From: Rhodospirillaceae bacterium
GTDB taxonomy: Bacteria > Pseudomonadota > Alphaproteobacteria > Rhodospirillales > JABHCV01
DNA length: 64,000 nucleotides
NCBI GenBank assembly: GCA_018671895.1
Contig: JABHGV010000027.1
Coordinates: forward strand, 1-64,000
Direction: 5' to 3'
Part shown: in pieces, positions 35,481 through 44,795 of the stretch
Layout of the letters: each line of letters opens with the position of its first letter
Position numbering within the stretch: the first letter of the stretch is position 1
Program-made: the position numbers and the translations under genes
The notes under the pieces: model-generated
Database searches by the model: none
Seen by the model: only the letters and a program-made list of their open reading frames with translations
What the model was told of the DNA's origin: nothing

Positions 35481-36659
35481 ATGAAGCTGCTAGGGATTCG
35501 GGGATTTTCGGGGTTAAGCGCACTCGCCATCGGCGCGGTGCTGCTGTTGCCTGCATGTTCATTCACAGAAGAAGCGCTGTGGCCTTCACTGACCGGTGAA
35601 GACCCGGCGGGTGCTCCTGCTGCGACCACGCAAACAGCGGCTGTTGAGCAACCTGCAACAGCTTCGACGTCTACGACGGCCGCGCCGCCAGCACTTGGAA
35701 CCAATGATTTCAAGCCGCAAGGTGTTACCGCTGGCCAGTCAACAGGCACCTATGTCGGCAAAAAAGTTGTCGAGCTGCGCGCTGAACTGTCGCGCCTGCA
35801 GGCTTCGGTCTCGCAGAACAACGCCATCCTGCAACAGCTGCGGGCCCGCATCGTTCAGGATTCACAGCGCTATCATGCCACCGTCGCCAACATCAACACG
35901 CGCCTGCAAGTCGGCACCACACCTGGCAACCCGATTTTGGTGCAGCAATTCAACAATGCGCGCGGCAATCTGGAACGCATTGACGCCGATACCGGCGAGT
36001 TGACGCAACTGGCGACCGCCGTATCGGCCAATTCGACCATGTCGGCATTCCTGTCGGAATCCAGCCGCGCCGCATTCAGTGTCTCGGGCGCCGTCGATGA
36101 AGATCACAAACAGCTCGCAATTCTGGAAGACGAAGTCAACCGGACCGTCGTTCTGATTGAACGCCTGTTGACGGAACTGGCCGAAGACATTCGCCGCCAG
36201 ACCAATTACGTCTCGACCGAGCGTTCAAACCTGAACCTGCTGTCGGCCGGCATCAAGGGTGGCGAGATTTATGGCGCCAGCCTGGCCAATCAGGCGATTG
36301 TTGCAGCAGCCGGTGGTTCCGTGTTCCAGGGACCAGCCCGCGCCGTTGATACGACCGGACGCCGTCCACTTGTCGTTATCCGCTTTGACCGTCCCAACGT
36401 GCCTTATCAGCAGGCATTGTATGCCGCCGTTAGCCGGGTATTGGAACGCCGCCCCGGCGCGATCTTCGATCTGGTCGCCGTCGCCCCCGCAGTTGGCGGA
36501 CCGGCACGGGTTGCACTGAATTCCAACAAGGCACAGCGGTTCGCCGAAGATGTTCTTCGTTCCCTCATCGATATGGGGCTGCCGCCGTCGCGCGTTGCGA
36601 TGTCTGGAAAAACCAGCGGCGAGGCGAAAAACAACGAGGTTCACCTGTATCTCAGGTAA
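35481..36659 (+). CDS. Outer-membrane lipoprotein with coiled-coil and C-terminal OmpA-like fold
   Basis: A 392-residue protein. A signal peptide with lipobox (LLLPACSF) is followed by a Thr/Ala-rich linker to about residue 70, a helical coiled-coil region (VVELRAELSRLQAS to ERLLTELAEDIRRQ), and a C-terminal domain with LVVIRFDRPNVPYQQALYAAVSRVLERRP and SNKAQRFAEDVLRSL, reminiscent of OmpA-like or TolC-assembly domains without the classic NRRVE end. No function is known. The start ATG at 35481 and an intrinsic terminator downstream at 36691 make it a single-gene unit. Confidence 0.75.
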   Translation: MKLLGIRGFSGLSALAIGAVLLLPACSFTEEALWPSLTGEDPAGAPAATTQTAAVEQPATASTSTTAAPPALGTNDFKPQGVTAGQSTGTYVGKKVVELRAELSRLQASVSQNNAILQQLRARIVQDSQRYHATVANINTRLQVGTTPGNPILVQQFNNARGNLERIDADTGELTQLATAVSANSTMSAFLSESSRAAFSVSGAVDEDHKQLAILEDEVNRTVVLIERLLTELAEDIRRQTNYVSTERSNLNLLSAGIKGGEIYGASLANQAIVAAAGGSVFQGPARAVDTTGRRPLVVIRFDRPNVPYQQALYAAVSRVLERRPGAIFDLVAVAPAVGGPARVALNSNKAQRFAEDVLRSLIDMGLPPSRVAMSGKTSGEAKNNEVHLYLR

Positions 36660-36690
36660 ATCCCTGAAAAAAATCCGGGAATTAATTTAA

Positions 36691-36729
36691 GGCGGTACCA
36701 GGAGTGATATTCCAGGTGTCGCCTTTTTT
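36691..36729 (+). terminator. Rho-independent terminator after the coiled-coil lipoprotein
   Basis: Stem GGCGGTACC (36691-36699) with GGTGTCGCC (36715-36723), seven of nine paired, followed by six T at 36724-36729. Confidence 0.75.
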
Positions 36730-36994
36730 GTTGCTAAAAAGCCCCAAAAACAAAGGAAATCTCTATAGTTTCGATTGTTTTCAGCGGTCACGACCTGTTG
36801 CATTTTTGCACCACTGATAAATATAGGCGACACTCATATACAATGTTACTACGCACCCCTCACATAGGTTGTGTAGATTGGTTCTCGAATTAAATGATTT
36901 ACATATGTGGTTGAGATACTTGGCTGTCTTATAGAATTAGGTCGCCGTCACAATCATTTCGAGACAACAATTGAGAGAGTGGGGGAATACCCAA
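36730..36994 (+). promoter_or_regulatory. AT-rich upstream region of the FadL-type gene
   Basis: A 265-base region with no gene. Its low GC suggests the promoter of the porin gene; no single -35/-10 pair stands out with confidence. A purine-rich GAGTGGGGGA precedes the chosen start. Confidence 0.45.
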
Positions 36995-38242
36995 ATGTTT
37001 ACGACTAAAGCTAAAGTATCACTGGCTGGCGCAGTTGCCGCCATCGCGATTGCCGCTCCGTGGCATACCGCGAACGCCACCAACGGCGCACTGCCGGCAT
37101 GTGTCGGCACCGAAAAGTGCGGCATGGGCGGCGCGGGCCTGACAATGGGCGCGGAAGCTATTTCCGCTGCAACCAACCCGGCAACGGCGGCTACCATGGG
37201 CAACACCGCTGGCATGTCTGTCGGTTGGTTCAAGGCCAATGTCACCAGGAACGTTACGTCCCAGTATGCGACTGACGATACCGAACAACAGAAAAGTAAG
37301 GCCGACCAGTTCGTTTACGGCACCATGGCCGTCAACTACGCGCTCAGCGATGACATCGGCGTCAACCTGTCGATTTATCCGGGTGGCGGCGGAGCGACCA
37401 AGTGGGAAAACGGTAATGTTGCGCAGGCTGCTGGCTTCAATAACTCGGCCGGTAACAACAGTCAGATTCGCTGGCGCATGCTGCACATCCAGCCGTCCGT
37501 TGGCTACAAGGTCAATGACAAGGCTTCCGTTGGTGCCGCACTGGTTATCTCCCGCGCCGACATGAAAACTGACTCACTCGGTGTCAGCTTTGCTTCCCCG
37601 GGACCCGGCGAGAAAAACAAGCCGGATCGTCGTTGGGGCTGGGGCTTCAAACTTGGTGGTATCTACAAAGCCAGCGACAAGTTCTCCATTGGCGCCAACT
37701 ACGAGTCGACTGTTAAGTACTCGCGTTTCGACGACTACACGGATCCGTTCAGCACCTCCGTCAATCGTCCGGAAACCATGAGCGCCGGCATCAGCTTCAA
37801 GCCGATGGGCGACGCAACCACCTTCGCCATTGACGGCAAGTATGTTGCCTACAGCGAAGAACAGGTCATGGGTAACGAACCTGGTGTTGCAGACACCGGC
37901 GGCTTCGGCTGGCGCGACCAGAAGATCATCATGATCGGCGTCGAACATGACTACGACGATGACCTGACGCTGCGTGCAGGATTCAACCATGGCAACAGCC
38001 CGGTTGATGAAGAGCACGTCTACGCCAACGTCCTGCTGCCGGCGATCGGAGAAGATCACTACACAGTCGGCCTGACCTACGCCATGTCCGACGAAATGGA
38101 ACTTGGCTGGAGCGCTTACTATTCTCCGGGCAAGACCATTAAGGATAGCGGCCAAGGTAACGGCTACAGTGCTGCCAGTGGTGGCACCGAGTTGACCATG
38201 CAACAGCACGGCACTCAGCTTTCTGTGAAGTACAACTTCTAA
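36995..38242 (+). CDS. FadL/OmpP1/TodX family outer-membrane porin
   Basis: A 415-residue beta-barrel that lets long-chain fatty acids or other hydrophobic compounds cross the outer membrane. A signal peptide (cut near ANA) is followed by the hatch start ATNGALPACVGTEKCGMGGAG, AISAATNPATAATMGN, and the barrel, closing with QHGTQLSVKYNF; the terminal Phe suits BAM recognition. ATG at 36995 with GGGGGA upstream is chosen; an in-frame TTG at 36971 is less likely. Followed by strong, triplicated terminators, so likely highly expressed. The ligand is not shown. Confidence 0.9.
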   Translation: MFTTKAKVSLAGAVAAIAIAAPWHTANATNGALPACVGTEKCGMGGAGLTMGAEAISAATNPATAATMGNTAGMSVGWFKANVTRNVTSQYATDDTEQQKSKADQFVYGTMAVNYALSDDIGVNLSIYPGGGGATKWENGNVAQAAGFNNSAGNNSQIRWRMLHIQPSVGYKVNDKASVGAALVISRADMKTDSLGVSFASPGPGEKNKPDRRWGWGFKLGGIYKASDKFSIGANYESTVKYSRFDDYTDPFSTSVNRPETMSAGISFKPMGDATTFAIDGKYVAYSEEQVMGNEPGVADTGGFGWRDQKIIMIGVEHDYDDDLTLRAGFNHGNSPVDEEHVYANVLLPAIGEDHYTVGLTYAMSDEMELGWSAYYSPGKTIKDSGQGNGYSAASGGTELTMQQHGTQLSVKYNF

Positions 38243-38274
38243 GAAATATCGATTATAAAGAACCCACTCTTTAG

Positions 38275-38303
38275 CCGCCCGTGACGAAGTCACGGGCGGT
38301 TTT
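38275..38303 (+). terminator. Strong Rho-independent terminator of the FadL-type gene
   Basis: Perfect 11-base stem CCGCCCGTGAC / GTCACGGGCGG around GAA, followed by a T-rich run. It is the first of three near-identical units. Confidence 0.9.
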
Positions 38304-38424
38304 CTTTTGCGTGGCCCTCCCGCCACCCGCGTGACATCGTCACGGGCGGTTTTCTTTTGCGTGGCCCTCCCGCCACCCGCGTGACATCGTCACGAGCGGT
38401 TTTCTTTTGCGTGGCCCTCCCGCC
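38281..38424 (+). repeat. Triplicated 50-base terminator repeat
   Basis: A 50-base unit starts at 38281, 38331 and 38381. Each contains GTGAC-N3-GTCAC, the T-rich run and GTGGCCCTCCCGCC. Copy one has GAA in the loop, copies two and three ATC; copy three differs by one base in the second arm. The last copy is shortened near 38424. Confidence 0.9.
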
Positions 38425-38467
38425 CTTCCCCCTTGCCGCCCTGATCCAGGCGGCCCATTATTCAGAG

Positions 38468-39580
38468 ATGATAATTCCTCGTTCCTTCCTGTTTGTGCTG
38501 CTCATCGCCTGTGTCATCACCCTGCCCGCCCCGGCGACGGCAGAGCCCAATCCGGCGGCAATCGACCTGCCCGATGGTTTTTCCATTGAGACCTTCGTCG
38601 AGGTTCCGGGAGCGCGATCGATCTCTGTGGCACGGGAAATCGGAGCCGTCTTCGTCGGCACCCGCGACGACACGGTCTATGGCTTTCATGTCAACGGCGG
38701 CGTGCCGGGGCTGGTGCGCCCGGTCCTGACCAACCTGAAGGTGCCCAATGGCGTGCTGTGGCACGACGGCTGGCTGTATGTGGCAGAACAGCACCGAATT
38801 GTCCGCTATACGGCGTTTAATCTGGAGGTCGTCGAGACCGCCACCCCGGAAATACTGTTCGACGATCTGCCTGATGACCGCTGGCACGGATGGCGCTACA
38901 TGACCTTAGGCCCGGACGGCATGCTGTACGTCAGTGTCGGCGCGCCGTGCAACGTGTGCGAGACAGGCGGGCTGGAAGGAACCATCATCCGGATTAATCC
39001 CGAAGGCGGCGAGCCCGAGATTTTCGCCACCGGCGTGCGTAATTCCGTCGGTCTGGATTTTCATCCCCATAGCGGCGAGTTGCACTTCACCGATAACGGT
39101 GCCGACCGTATGGGCGACGATTCACCGCCCGACGAGTTGAACCACGCCCCCGTTCCCGGTCTTGATTTCGGCTTTCCCGTTTACGGCGGCGGCGCTGACC
39201 GGACACCCCAGTTCGACGACCAGCCCATACCGAAAGACGCGGTTTTCCCGGAAATTCGCTTCGGTGCGCATGTCGCGGCTTTGGGCATCCATTTTTATCG
39301 CGGCGACATGTTCCCCGAACAATACCGCAGCGCCGCCTTCGTCGCCCAGCACGGCTCGTGGAACAGATCGGTGCCTGATGGTTATCGGATCGTCCGTGTC
39401 GATTTCGATGCAAAAGGAAAGGCCACGTCATACAAGACCTTTGCCGATGGCTGGCTGATGTCCCACGGGCAAGTCTGGGGACGCCCGGTCGATATCAAGG
39501 AACTGCCCGACGGATCGCTGCTGGTATCGGACGACAATGCCGATGTTATTTACCGCATTACGTTCGATAAAGACTGGTAG
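38468..39580 (+). CDS. PQQ-dependent sugar/sorbosone dehydrogenase-like protein
   Basis: A 370-residue secreted beta-propeller with a signal peptide (cut near ATA). The propeller pattern of the sorbosone/glucose dehydrogenase family is visible: LPDGFSIETFVEVPGARSI, GPDGMLYVSVGAPCNVC, LEGTIIRINPEGG, IFATGVRNSVGLDFHP and FTDNGADRMGDD, QHGSWNRS, and GRPVDIKELPDGSLLVSDD. The conserved HxxG and Arg-Asn residues that hold PQQ in this group are present. The substrate is unknown. ATG at 38468 is chosen after a long shadow frame. Confidence 0.88.
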   Translation: MIIPRSFLFVLLIACVITLPAPATAEPNPAAIDLPDGFSIETFVEVPGARSISVAREIGAVFVGTRDDTVYGFHVNGGVPGLVRPVLTNLKVPNGVLWHDGWLYVAEQHRIVRYTAFNLEVVETATPEILFDDLPDDRWHGWRYMTLGPDGMLYVSVGAPCNVCETGGLEGTIIRINPEGGEPEIFATGVRNSVGLDFHPHSGELHFTDNGADRMGDDSPPDELNHAPVPGLDFGFPVYGGGADRTPQFDDQPIPKDAVFPEIRFGAHVAALGIHFYRGDMFPEQYRSAAFVAQHGSWNRSVPDGYRIVRVDFDAKGKATSYKTFADGWLMSHGQVWGRPVDIKELPDGSLLVSDDNADVIYRITFDKDW

Positions 39581-39593
39581 GCAATCGCCGACG

Positions 39594-40469
39594 CTATTCG
39601 GCGGGGATGTTATCAATCAGCCGGGTGCTGCCCAGTTTTGCCGCCGCCAGCACTCGGGCCGGGCGGTCCTTGCCCAGTGCGCCATACGCTTCCAGAGTCT
39701 CGGCATCGCGCACCGTCAGGTAATCGACGCTGGTGAACCCGGCGTCCAGCAATTGTGTGTGAGCCCATGCTTCAATACCGGCGACGTCTTCACCTGCGCC
39801 CGCTTTTTCTGCTGCGCCCAGCAGGGTCTGGTGCAGGGCCGGTGCAATGCGGCGTTCTTCGTCGCTCAAATACGCATTGCGCGACGACAGCGCCAGTCCA
39901 TCATCGGCGCGAACGATAGCGACGCCCTCGATCACGGTAGGAATATCAAGATCACGCGCCAAGCGGCGAATGACCAGCAGTTGCTGATAGTCTTTTTCGC
40001 CAAAGTACGCGGTGTCGGCCCCGGCCTGGATCAACAACTTGGCAACCACGGTGGCAACGCCATCGAAGAAACCGGGGCGAAATTCGCCTTCCAGAATATC
40101 GCCCAGCCCGGCAACCGAAACTCCGGTTGAGTTGCCTCGCGCATACATTTCATCCGCACTGGGCGCAAACAACAGGTCGGTGCCGGCGACAGAGAGCTTA
40201 TCGCGGTCGCCGTCTTCATCGCGCGGATAGGTATCTAAGTCTTCGTTCGGGCCGAACTGTTTGGGATTGACGAACAGGGTCGCCACCGTGCGGTCCATGG
40301 CATTGACGGATTGCTCTATCAGCGCCAGATGCCCGGCATGCAGCGCGCCCATGGTCGGCACCAGCCCGACGCTGAGGCCATCCTTGTGCCAACTGCTAAC
40401 GACCTGACGCAGGTCGGCGACGGTGCGCACGATCTCAAGCCCCTTCTTCGAGCCCTGATCATCAGTCAT
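39594..40469 (-). CDS. panC: Pantothenate synthetase
   Basis: A 291-residue ATP-dependent ligase joining pantoate and beta-alanine. The class motifs are [14 protein letters not shown] (HIGH-like), [27 protein letters not shown], and [15 protein letters not shown]. The ATG at 40469 overlaps the panB stop by eight bases, so it is translationally coupled; the frame's far upstream start lies inside panB and is not used. Confidence 0.95.
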   Translation of the reverse strand: MTDDQGSKKGLEIVRTVADLRQVVSSWHKDGLSVGLVPTMGALHAGHLALIEQSVNAMDRTVATLFVNPKQFGPNEDLDTYPRDEDGDRDKLSVAGTDLLFAPSADEMYARGNSTGVSVAGLGDILEGEFRPGFFDGVATVVAKLLIQAGADTAYFGEKDYQQLLVIRRLARDLDIPTVIEGVAIVRADDGLALSSRNAYLSDEERRIAPALHQTLLGAAEKAGAGEDVAGIEAWAHTQLLDAGFTSVDYLTVRDAETLEAYGALGKDRPARVLAAAKLGSTRLIDNIPAE

Positions 40470-41313
40470 CGGCGCTGTCGTCATCATCGGCGCCGGGGCG
40501 CATGGCAAAACAGTGTTCGGGGCCCGGAAAGACGCCCGAGCGTACGTCGTCAGAATAGGATTTGGCGGCGTCGGCAATCTGTTGGCCGAGGTCGGCATAG
40601 CGTTTGACGAACTTCGGCGTGAAATCGGTAAACAGGCCGACCAGATCTTCTGTAACCAGGATTTGCCCGTCGCATGCCGGTGAAGCACCGATGCCGATGG
40701 TCGGAATATCAATGGTCTCGGTTATTTTGCGGGCCAGCGGCTCGACTGTGCCTTCGACCACTGTGGCGAAGGCCCCTGCCTTGGCGACGGCGACGGCATC
40801 GGCAAGGATGCGGTCGGCCTCTTGCTTGTCCTGGCCGTGGGAACGAAAGCCACCGGCGGTATTGACCGATTGCGGCAACAGCCCGACATGGGCCAGAACC
40901 GGAATGCCGCGACGCGCCAGATATTCGACTGTTTCGGCCATTTCGACGCCGCCTTCCAGCTTCACTCCGGCACAGCCGACTTCCTTCATCACCCGGGCGG
41001 CATTGCGAAAGGCCACTTCGGGGCTTTCCTGATAGGACCCGAACGGCATATCGACGATGACACAGGCTTTGCTGGAGCCCCGCATCACCGCCTTGCCGTG
41101 GGCAATCATCATATCCAGGGTGACACCCAAGGTGTCGTCCAGCCCGTACAGCACCATGCCAAGGGAATCACCGACCAGCAGCAGGTCCGTGTTCTCGTCG
41201 AGCAATTGCGCCGTCAGCGACGTATAGGCGGTCAGGCAAACCAGCGGTTCGCCGCCCTTGCGGGCAAGGATGTCGATGGCCGTTGTCTTTTTGTTGTCGC
41301 GATGGGCGCTCAC
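40462..41313 (-). CDS. panB: Ketopantoate hydroxymethyltransferase
   Basis: A 283-residue TIM-barrel enzyme that adds a hydroxymethyl group to ketoisovalerate, the first step of pantothenate synthesis. [24 protein letters not shown] and HVGLLPQS carry the metal- and substrate-binding residues; [14 protein letters not shown] follows. GTG at 41313 starts the gene with GGAG (about 12 bases earlier). It has an unusually acidic DDDDSADD tail. panC overlaps downstream. Confidence 0.95.
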   Translation of the reverse strand: MSAHRDNKKTTAIDILARKGGEPLVCLTAYTSLTAQLLDENTDLLLVGDSLGMVLYGLDDTLGVTLDMMIAHGKAVMRGSSKACVIVDMPFGSYQESPEVAFRNAARVMKEVGCAGVKLEGGVEMAETVEYLARRGIPVLAHVGLLPQSVNTAGGFRSHGQDKQEADRILADAVAVAKAGAFATVVEGTVEPLARKITETIDIPTIGIGASPACDGQILVTEDLVGLFTDFTPKFVKRYADLGQQIADAAKSYSDDVRSGVFPGPEHCFAMRPGADDDDSADD

Positions 41314-41404
41314 GTTCTGGCACTCCGGAATATCAATTGCTGAGTTTCGGGGGAATCCTACCCCTACGGGCGACTTTTGTTAAGGCTTTTGCTGCGTTGC
41401 AGCA

Positions 41405-41515
41405 TTATTTCCGTCGCTGGAAACGGGACTTGAACGCCCAATAAAGAACGCCCGCGAACAACACCAGCATGACGGCGACTTTATATTCCTGTAAAAGTTC
41501 CCTCAAAGTATCCAT
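41405..41515 (-). CDS. CcoQ/FixQ-like membrane microprotein
   Basis: A 36-residue peptide, MDTLRELLQEYK followed by one membrane helix (VAVMLVLFAGVLYWAF) and a basic KSRFQRRK tail. It resembles subunit IV (CcoQ) of cbb3 cytochrome oxidases in the start and the WAF end, but lacks the longer soluble tail. GAGG sits five bases before the ATG. It is far from any cbb3 genes; it may therefore serve another small-membrane-protein role. Low sequence length limits confidence. Confidence 0.55.
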   Translation of the reverse strand: MDTLRELLQEYKVAVMLVLFAGVLYWAFKSRFQRRK

Positions 41516-41576
41516 AAAGCCTCGCCACGCAATAAAGGGCTCGAAAATAACGACACCTACAGGGTAGCATAAGACG

Positions 41577-43361
41577 ATGAATAAACTGCTGAAATCAATC
41601 CTTCCGGTGCTGCTGGTGCTCAGCGTTGGGGCGTGTGCGAAACCAACTGCCCGCCCGGTCGCAGAGCCCAAGGCCCAGCCCGAGGCGGCGACCGCGAGCG
41701 CCCAGCCACATCAACGCCAATCGGTGCGTGCGGAAAAATCGATGATTTCCGTCGCTAACCCTCACGCCGCCAGGGCCGGACGCGCCATCTTGCGGGCCGG
41801 GGGCAGCGCCATAGATGCCGCCATTGCAGCCCAGATGGTCCTTAATCTTGTCGAGCCGCAATCGTCGGGCATCGGCGGCGGCGGTTTCCTGATGCATTTC
41901 AACGCCAAGAACGGCGATTTGGCGGCCTATGACGGTCGCGAGACGGCCCCGGCATCGGCAACGCCCGATATGTTCCTGAATACCGACGGCCAGCCGCTGG
42001 CCTTTTTCGACGCAGTTGTCGGTGGCCTTTCCGTCGGCGTACCGGGGGCTTTGCGAATGCTGGAGGCGGCACACAAGGAACACGGGCTCTTGCCTTGGGC
42101 AAAACTGTTCGAAGACGCCATCCGTCTTGCCGAAGGCGGCTTCACTGTATCGGAACGCCTGCACAAGCTGGTTGCGGGCGACCGCTATCTGAAACGTCAC
42201 CGCACGACGGCGGCTTATTTCTACGATGACACCGGCGCGCCGTGGCCTGTCGGACACATTTTGAAGAATCCCGAGCTGGCCGCGACCTTGCGCCAGATTG
42301 CCACAGGTGGTGCCGATGCCTTCTATCAAGGGCCCATCGCCCAGGCCATGGTCGATACCGTCAGCCATGGTATTGGCAATCCCGGCGGCCTGTCGCTGGC
42401 AGATTTGAGCGCCTATAAAACCATCAAGCGCGAACCGGCCTGCCTGTTTTATCGCAAATGGCTGGTCTGCGGGTTCGGCCCGCCGTCATCGGGCGGCCTG
42501 ACGACCCTGCAAATTCTCGGCATGCTTCAGTCTTTTGATTTAGGCTCCATGAAACCGGGCAAAGACGGCTTGCCCGATGTTCGTGCCGTGCATCTGATAT
42601 CGGAAGCCGCGCGTCTCGCCTTTGCCGACCGCAACGCCTTTATCGCCGACGAGGATTTCGTCGCTGTACCATCGGCCGGCATGCTCGACCCCGGTTATCT
42701 GGAACGCCGGGCCGCAGAAATTTCCACGAGTAGAAGCATCGGTCGGGCAGCGCCCGGAACACCCGGTGGGAAAACCAGCCAGTTCGCGCCGGGAACCAGC
42801 AGTCTTGGCCTGTCGACCACGCACATGAGCATCGTCGACGCCAACGGCAATGCCGTTTCCATGACCACCAGCATCGAAAACGCCTTTGGTTCGCGGATGA
42901 TGGTCGGCGGCTTCCTGCTCAACAACCAGTTGACCGATTTCAACTTCAGGCCGACGGTTGACGGTCGCCCCGTCGCCAATGCCGCAGCACCCGGCAAGCG
43001 CCCACGGTCATCCATGTCGCCGACGCTGGTCTTTGATAATCAGGGCCGCGTCGTGCTGGCCATCGGTTCGCCAGGTGGCTCGCGCATTATCGGCTATGTG
43101 GTGAAGACGCTGATTGCAACACTGGATTGGGAGATGGATATTCAGCAAGCCATCGACATGCCCAACTTCACCAACCGCAACACCCCGACGGACCTTGAGC
43201 AAGGCACCGCCATCGAGACGCTGGCCGATAAGTTGAAGGCGCTTGGGCAGGAAATTCGCACCCGACCCATGACCAGTGGCCTGCACGGAATTCACATTGT
43301 CGACGGCGTCCTGTTCGGTGGTGCCGACCAACGCCGCGAAGGTGTCGCTCTCGGTGATTAA
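41577..43361 (+). CDS. ggt: Gamma-glutamyltransferase, lipoprotein type
   Basis: A 594-residue Ntn-hydrolase that cleaves the gamma-glutamyl bond of glutathione in the periplasm. Signal peptide with lipobox (LSVGACAK). The catalytic Thr, freed by autocleavage, is in LGLSTTHMSIVDANGNAVS (near residue 418); GIGGGGFLMHF, DGRETAPASA, PPSSGGLT and the C-terminal SPGGSRII are also typical. Convergent with the histidine kinase, nine bases between them. Confidence 0.95.
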   Translation: MNKLLKSILPVLLVLSVGACAKPTARPVAEPKAQPEAATASAQPHQRQSVRAEKSMISVANPHAARAGRAILRAGGSAIDAAIAAQMVLNLVEPQSSGIGGGGFLMHFNAKNGDLAAYDGRETAPASATPDMFLNTDGQPLAFFDAVVGGLSVGVPGALRMLEAAHKEHGLLPWAKLFEDAIRLAEGGFTVSERLHKLVAGDRYLKRHRTTAAYFYDDTGAPWPVGHILKNPELAATLRQIATGGADAFYQGPIAQAMVDTVSHGIGNPGGLSLADLSAYKTIKREPACLFYRKWLVCGFGPPSSGGLTTLQILGMLQSFDLGSMKPGKDGLPDVRAVHLISEAARLAFADRNAFIADEDFVAVPSAGMLDPGYLERRAAEISTSRSIGRAAPGTPGGKTSQFAPGTSSLGLSTTHMSIVDANGNAVSMTTSIENAFGSRMMVGGFLLNNQLTDFNFRPTVDGRPVANAAAPGKRPRSSMSPTLVFDNQGRVVLAIGSPGGSRIIGYVVKTLIATLDWEMDIQQAIDMPNFTNRNTPTDLEQGTAIETLADKLKALGQEIRTRPMTSGLHGIHIVDGVLFGGADQRREGVALGD

Positions 43362-43370
43362 ACAAGGTGA

Positions 43371-44780
43371 CTAAGAAGGCAAGTCGAGGCGGAACGTGGT
43401 GCCGCTTTCGCCCGTTTCCAGCAGCGTCAGCTCGCCGCCATGGGCCTGGGTGATGTCTCTGGAAATGGCGAGGCCCAGTCCGGAACCACCATCGCGTCCC
43501 GACCCGGTGAACGGCTCGAACAGGCTTTCCAGTGCGCTCGGCGGCAAACCGGGGCCATCATCACGGACATCTATAAGGATACGCCCATCCAGCTTTTTCG
43601 CCGCGATCACCACTTGTGTCGCCCCGGCATTTCGCGCGTTGAGGACAAGGTTTTCAAACACCCGGTACAAATGCCCCCGGTCGGCGGTCAGGTCGACCTC
43701 GAAGGCGACCTCGCTGATGACATCGAATGCTGCGGCATCGTCTGTCGCCGGTCGGCGCGTTCCGACAGCTACCTCGGCGATCAGTTCGCTGAGATGAAAT
43801 AATGCCGGGTCCAGGGTTATGCCGCCGCCACCGGCGTAATTCAGGGTCTGACTGCACAGCAGCACCGCCTTGTCGATGGCGTTATACAGCCGGGGGGTGA
43901 CTTTCTTGACTTCCGGGTCATCGATGTTGGCCAGGCGGTCCGACACCAGCACCGCGGTTGCCAGCGAATTGCGCAGATCATGGTTGATCTTGGCCACCGC
44001 CGCACCCAGCGCGGCAAGACGGGATCGTTGGTTCAGCGCACTGCGAACTTCGTCTTGCATGAATGTCAGTTCACGTTCGGCAATGCCGATTTCATCGCTG
44101 CGTTCGCTCGGCGCGATGGTGCGCGAGGTGTCTTCGGGGTTTTCGCGAAAGCGGATCATTGAGCGCGTAATGCGGCGCATCGGCCGAACCAGTAACCTGT
44201 GCAGGGACAGGTACACCAACCCCGCCGTCAGCAATGATATGATGACCGACAGCTGCAGAATTCGGTTCGAGAAGGCCAGCATCTCGTGGCGCATGGGGGC
44301 TTCATCGAGCACGGCCTCTACAATGACGCCCGGCTGCTTGGGCGACATGCCGATCACCCGCATGATCCGGTTATCGTCGCGGAACATCGCCCCATAGGCA
44401 TCGAGGATCCAGTACGGGAAAGACCCGGCCCGCAAATCAAAGGTGACGTCGACCTTCGGCGGCATTTCTTTTGACAACATCAGGGAGTGGCGCGTCGGAT
44501 GCCTGAGAACAACACCATAGGCACCGGCGTGATACAGCAATTCAGCTTCCAGTTCCGGGCTGACCATATTGTCGGGCGTTGCCTGTAATGCCAGGGCGGC
44601 GACGTGCGCGGTGGCGATGCGCTCTTCCAGATAGGCCTTGCGAAAGTTCGACACCGACGGCGTGTAGATCAGAAATTCAGCAACCATGACAAAAAAGATG
44701 GTTAGCACCAGCAGCCGCCCGGACAACCCTTTCAGGGCCGTCGGCGGAGACGCGATCGGGGTTTGAGGCTGCTCCGTCAT
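43371..44780 (-). CDS. Sensor histidine kinase
   Basis: A 469-residue membrane kinase. Two membrane helices (about residues 22-42 and 178-200) flank a periplasmic sensor domain; a HAMP region follows (LLVRPMRRITRSM); the H box is KINHDLRNSLATAV, with the phosphorylated His; the N box (VFENLVLNARNAG), G1 (VRDDGPGL) and G2 (GGSGLGLAIS) are intact. No response regulator is adjacent. It ends the operon with the flavoprotein and TVP38 genes, 15 bases after the flavoprotein stop, so it probably senses their substrate or state. Confidence 0.9.
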   Translation of the reverse strand: MTEQPQTPIASPPTALKGLSGRLLVLTIFFVMVAEFLIYTPSVSNFRKAYLEERIATAHVAALALQATPDNMVSPELEAELLYHAGAYGVVLRHPTRHSLMLSKEMPPKVDVTFDLRAGSFPYWILDAYGAMFRDDNRIMRVIGMSPKQPGVIVEAVLDEAPMRHEMLAFSNRILQLSVIISLLTAGLVYLSLHRLLVRPMRRITRSMIRFRENPEDTSRTIAPSERSDEIGIAERELTFMQDEVRSALNQRSRLAALGAAVAKINHDLRNSLATAVLVSDRLANIDDPEVKKVTPRLYNAIDKAVLLCSQTLNYAGGGGITLDPALFHLSELIAEVAVGTRRPATDDAAAFDVISEVAFEVDLTADRGHLYRVFENLVLNARNAGATQVVIAAKKLDGRILIDVRDDGPGLPPSALESLFEPFTGSGRDGGSGLGLAISRDITQAHGGELTLLETGESGTTFRLDLPS

Positions 44781-44795
44781 ATCGAGGAGTTTAAG

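Noticed and set aside
38281-38424. Second possible CRISPR array
   Set aside because: The 50-base units are identical throughout, including the supposed spacer parts; they are terminator hairpins.
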